DNA from: JAUIAI01 sp049680625
Lineage (GTDB): Bacteria > Pseudomonadota > Gammaproteobacteria > Burkholderiales > Burkholderiaceae_E
Direction of reading: 5' to 3'
Length of the DNA: 15,893 bases
Assembly: GCA_049680625.1 (NCBI GenBank)
Contig: JBAUID010000146.1
Span: 1-15,893, forward strand
The notes under the pieces were generated by a model, which was not told the DNA's origin, made no database searches, and was given only the letters and a program-made list of their open reading frames with translations. Positions 13,781 through 15,893 of this stretch are shown here, piece after piece. The position numbers were made by a program, and so were the translations under genes. Each line of letters begins with the position of its first letter. Position 1 is the stretch's first letter.

Positions 13781-14303
13781 CTGGCTGAGTCTTGGTGTTT
13801 CGGCAGGGATAAGTTTTCATTTATCGCAGCAGCTCCCGGATTACTCCTGGGGGGTGAGTCAGCTTACCGGTCTGTAAACAGAAGTGTCGCAAGGTGAGCC
13901 GGCTGGTAACGCGTGGAACGTTGCTTCAAACGGTTTGACATGTAAAGCCAAAGTCCCGATCTCAAGGACTGGTTTGGGCACGTAGTACGCATTCGATGCA
14001 ATGCATCACGAATGTCAGCTTTCTCGGGACCAGCCATTCGAATGACGGAGAATTGATTACACTGGTCGGCTCCCGTCGGCCACAACCAGCCATTTGGCCC
14101 AGAGCCGCGACATGGCTCCAGCCAGCCGCAGTGGCCGACGCCGAAAGAAAAATTCGACTACATTCGCTTTTAGGGATCGAGCGTTGTGCGAATGCGGATT
14201 AGAGTTACCGTAGACTCGGTCACCGGGAGTTGAATTCAATTGGCCGTCGCTCTGTTACGCAGGACGAGTAGACCGGGCATCACAAGACGGAATTAGGACG
14301 AAC
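13781..14303. other. Gene-poor gap with hairpins and a dispersed repeat
   Basis: No coding sequence is supported in these 523 bases. Visible structure includes a 10-bp hairpin with a two-base bulge at 13990-14014 (CATTCGATGC, loop AAT, GCATC..GAATG), a perfect palindrome CATTCGAATG at 14035-14044 and the second copy of the dispersed repeat. A lone TTGACA near 13936 has no matching -10. Confidence 0.5.
14031..14081 (+). repeat. Dispersed repeat, copy B
   Basis: Counterpart of 12594-12643 in the same orientation. It contains the palindrome CATTCGAATG (14035-14044), which in copy A reads CATTCGAACG. The similarity was found by eye and covers about 50 bases. Confidence 0.5.
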
Positions 14304-15632
14304 ATGGAGAAACCGCGGACACGCTACGCCAAGAGCGGCGATATCGATATCGCCTACCAAGTTGTTGGCAATGGGCCTCTCGATCTAATCGTGGTGCCTG
14401 GCTGGATCTCGCACCTTGACATGCATTGGCAAATGAACGGGTACGAGGCGTGGGTTAGCCGACTGACGTCATTCTGCCGCCTAATCGTCTTTGACAAGCG
14501 CGGCGGCGGCCTGTCCGACCGCGATGTCGGCGATTCAAGCCTTGAGGAACGCATGGACGATTTGCGCGCCGTGCTCGATGCGGTGGGCTCCGAAAGGGCG
14601 GCAGTACTCGGCTTTTCAGAAGGTGGCTCGCTCGCCATGCTGTTCGCGGCAAGCTACCCGGAGCGGGTTCAGGCGCTCGTCTTGTTCGGTACTTTTCCAC
14701 GTAGTGTCGAAGCGCCGGATTTTCCCGAGGGGAAACTCATCTCGGAACGTCTGACGGAGATGTCCCGCGCCGTCGATGAGGAGTGGGGTGCGGGGTACAC
14801 ACTGAGATTCGTCTCGCCCTCGCTCGCGAACCGGGCCGCGGCAGTCGAATTCACGGGGCAATTCGAACGCGCGTCGCTTAGCCCACGGGCTGCCCGTTCA
14901 CATCTCAAGTGGGTTTCGCAGATCGACTCGCGAAGCGTCGCCCGCAGCTTGCGCTTGCCTACCCTCGTCATGCATCGCATCGAAGACCAGCTGATACCGA
15001 TCGCCGGTGGCCGCTGGTTAAGTGAAAACATTCCCGGTGCGCGGTTGGTTGAGCTGCCAGGCAACGATCACGCGCCATGGTCCGGCGATAGCCACCTTTT
15101 CGCAGCAGAGCTGGAGGAATTTCTGACGGGATCTCGCGGTGATGTAGAGATCGATCGCGTCCTCGCGACGGTGCTCTTCACCGACATCGTGGGCTCCACC
15201 GAGCGCGCCGTGACGCTTGGCGACCGAGGATGGAAGGAGCTGCTCGGCCAGCATCACGAGCTTGTTCGCGAAGAGCTGCGTCGTCACCGTGGCGTGGAAC
15301 AAGACACCGCGGGCGACGGCTTCTTCGCCACTTTCGACGGACCCGCGCGCGCGGTTCGGTGCGCACAGCAAATTTGCGAAGTTGTCGGCCGAATTGGTCT
15401 CGAGGTGCGTGCCGGCGTACACATCGGTGAGTGCGAACGAACGGCTGACAAGATGGCAGGCATCGCGGTTCACATCGGTGCAAGAGTGATGGCGCAATCC
15501 CGGCCCGGCGAGGTGCTCGTATCGAGCACTGTAAAGGACCTGGTACCTGGTTCAGGGCTAACATTCGTCGAGCGCGGCGAGCACGACCTCAAGGGTGTTC
15601 CCGGTACGTGGCGCCTGTACGCCGCCGCGTAG
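14304..15632 (+). CDS. Alpha/beta hydrolase fused to a class III adenylate/guanylate cyclase domain
   Basis: A 442-residue two-domain protein. Residues 1-275 form an alpha/beta hydrolase: VVPGWISHLDMHW (30-42), nucleophile elbow GFSEGG (Ser105), likely acid in IEDQLIP (Asp228) and His in GNDHAPW (His256), so a full triad is present. Residues 285-442 are a class III nucleotide cyclase: VLFTDIVGSTE (metal Asp294), QDTAGDGFFATF (second metal Asp338), and RAGVHIGECE followed by GIAVHIGARVMA in the transition-state region. This architecture is known in actinobacteria and proteobacteria and may couple a small ligand or substrate to cAMP production. There is no signal peptide or membrane segment. 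AGGA lies five bases before the ATG. The gene is visibly more GC-rich than its neighbours, suggesting transfer. Confidence 0.88.
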   Translation: MEKPRTRYAKSGDIDIAYQVVGNGPLDLIVVPGWISHLDMHWQMNGYEAWVSRLTSFCRLIVFDKRGGGLSDRDVGDSSLEERMDDLRAVLDAVGSERAAVLGFSEGGSLAMLFAASYPERVQALVLFGTFPRSVEAPDFPEGKLISERLTEMSRAVDEEWGAGYTLRFVSPSLANRAAAVEFTGQFERASLSPRAARSHLKWVSQIDSRSVARSLRLPTLVMHRIEDQLIPIAGGRWLSENIPGARLVELPGNDHAPWSGDSHLFAAELEEFLTGSRGDVEIDRVLATVLFTDIVGSTERAVTLGDRGWKELLGQHHELVREELRRHRGVEQDTAGDGFFATFDGPARAVRCAQQICEVVGRIGLEVRAGVHIGECERTADKMAGIAVHIGARVMAQSRPGEVLVSSTVKDLVPGSGLTFVERGEHDLKGVPGTWRLYAAA

Positions 15633-15893
15633 ACGTGCGCAGGCGCACTAATCCGGCCTAGTGGCATGCCACGCCAACCAGCCATTGAGCGAGCTCAGAT
15701 ATAGCGTGATAGAGGCACGGGTAGCTTAAACTTAGCGGCATGTGTAAAAAAGCTGTTTCTCGAACTCAACTCTGTACATTTCTACAGCCGCTCAGGGCAC
15801 TTAGGACTCATTCAGGCCGGCGCGCAACGAATGTCCGCTGTCGGGAATATTTGACGTCTGGCAAACTACCCCGGCTTCAAATTGATGACGTCT
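15633..15893. other. Non-coding right edge with two palindromes
   Basis: No gene is recognised. GTGCGC (15635-15640) with GCGCAC (15643-15648) forms a tight hairpin two bases after the cyclase stop, but no T-run follows, so it is not a clear terminator. GTGGCATGCCAC (15661-15672) is a perfect 12-bp palindrome. Confidence 0.5.

Noticed and set aside
15178..15564. Minus-strand ORFs over the cyclase domain
   Set aside because: They are Arg-rich shadows typical of GC-rich coding DNA; the plus-strand cyclase motifs explain the region.
15635..15648. Terminator of the cyclase gene
   Set aside because: The hairpin has a two- to four-base loop and no T-run, so it is described only as an inverted repeat.

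Overview
The window is bacterial DNA of moderate GC with short intergenic gaps, ATGA-type start/stop overlaps and Proteobacteria-style genes: an emrRAB-like efflux operon, GTT1-like and YfcF/YfcG-like glutathione transferases, and an AllA-family enzyme. I would guess an uncultured, probably marine, gammaproteobacterium, but nothing here fixes the taxon. TGA is a normal stop in this genome: it ends the MarR, second GST, YbjQ, ureidoglycolate lyase, first hydrolase and transposase genes.

Layout. (1) Positions 1-2201, minus strand: a marR-emrA-emrB multidrug efflux operon, with emrB cut by the window edge and a TTGACA promoter/operator at 2292-2320. (2) Positions 2409-5196, plus strand: two glutathione S-transferases, a YbjQ-family protein and a two-domain FMN-binding PNPOx-like protein. 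(3) Positions 5202-6332, minus strand: an AhpD/CMD-family protein whose frame carries a TGA exactly where the second Cys of the CxxCxxxH redox motif belongs. (4) Positions 6538-7227: a small alpha/beta hydrolase. (5) Positions 7500-9742: two adjacent prokaryotic ionotropic glutamate receptors, the first with a TVGYGD potassium filter and the second with a divergent pore, followed by a ureidoglycolate lyase-like gene. (6) Positions 10673-11131: an AhpE-type peroxiredoxin with TGA at the peroxidatic Cys of PxxxTxxC. (7) Positions 11207-12591: an IS110-family (IS1111-type) element with exact 15-bp inverted repeats. (8) Positions 12893-15632: a secreted alpha/beta hydrolase and an alpha/beta hydrolase-adenylate cyclase fusion, in gene-poor accessory DNA that holds two copies of a diverged dispersed repeat.

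The most important reading is that the window encodes two selenoproteins that a standard gene caller would split at TGA. In both cases the frame stays open across the TGA, the two halves together form one complete known fold, the TGA replaces the catalytic redox Cys, and a hairpin of bacterial-SECIS-like geometry lies just downstream. Two independent cases in 16 kb make selenocysteine much more likely than chance nonsense mutations. Functionally, the left two thirds read as a detoxification and redox neighbourhood: drug efflux, glutathione conjugation, flavin enzyme and two seleno-peroxidases. A ligand-gated ion channel pair sits inside it.
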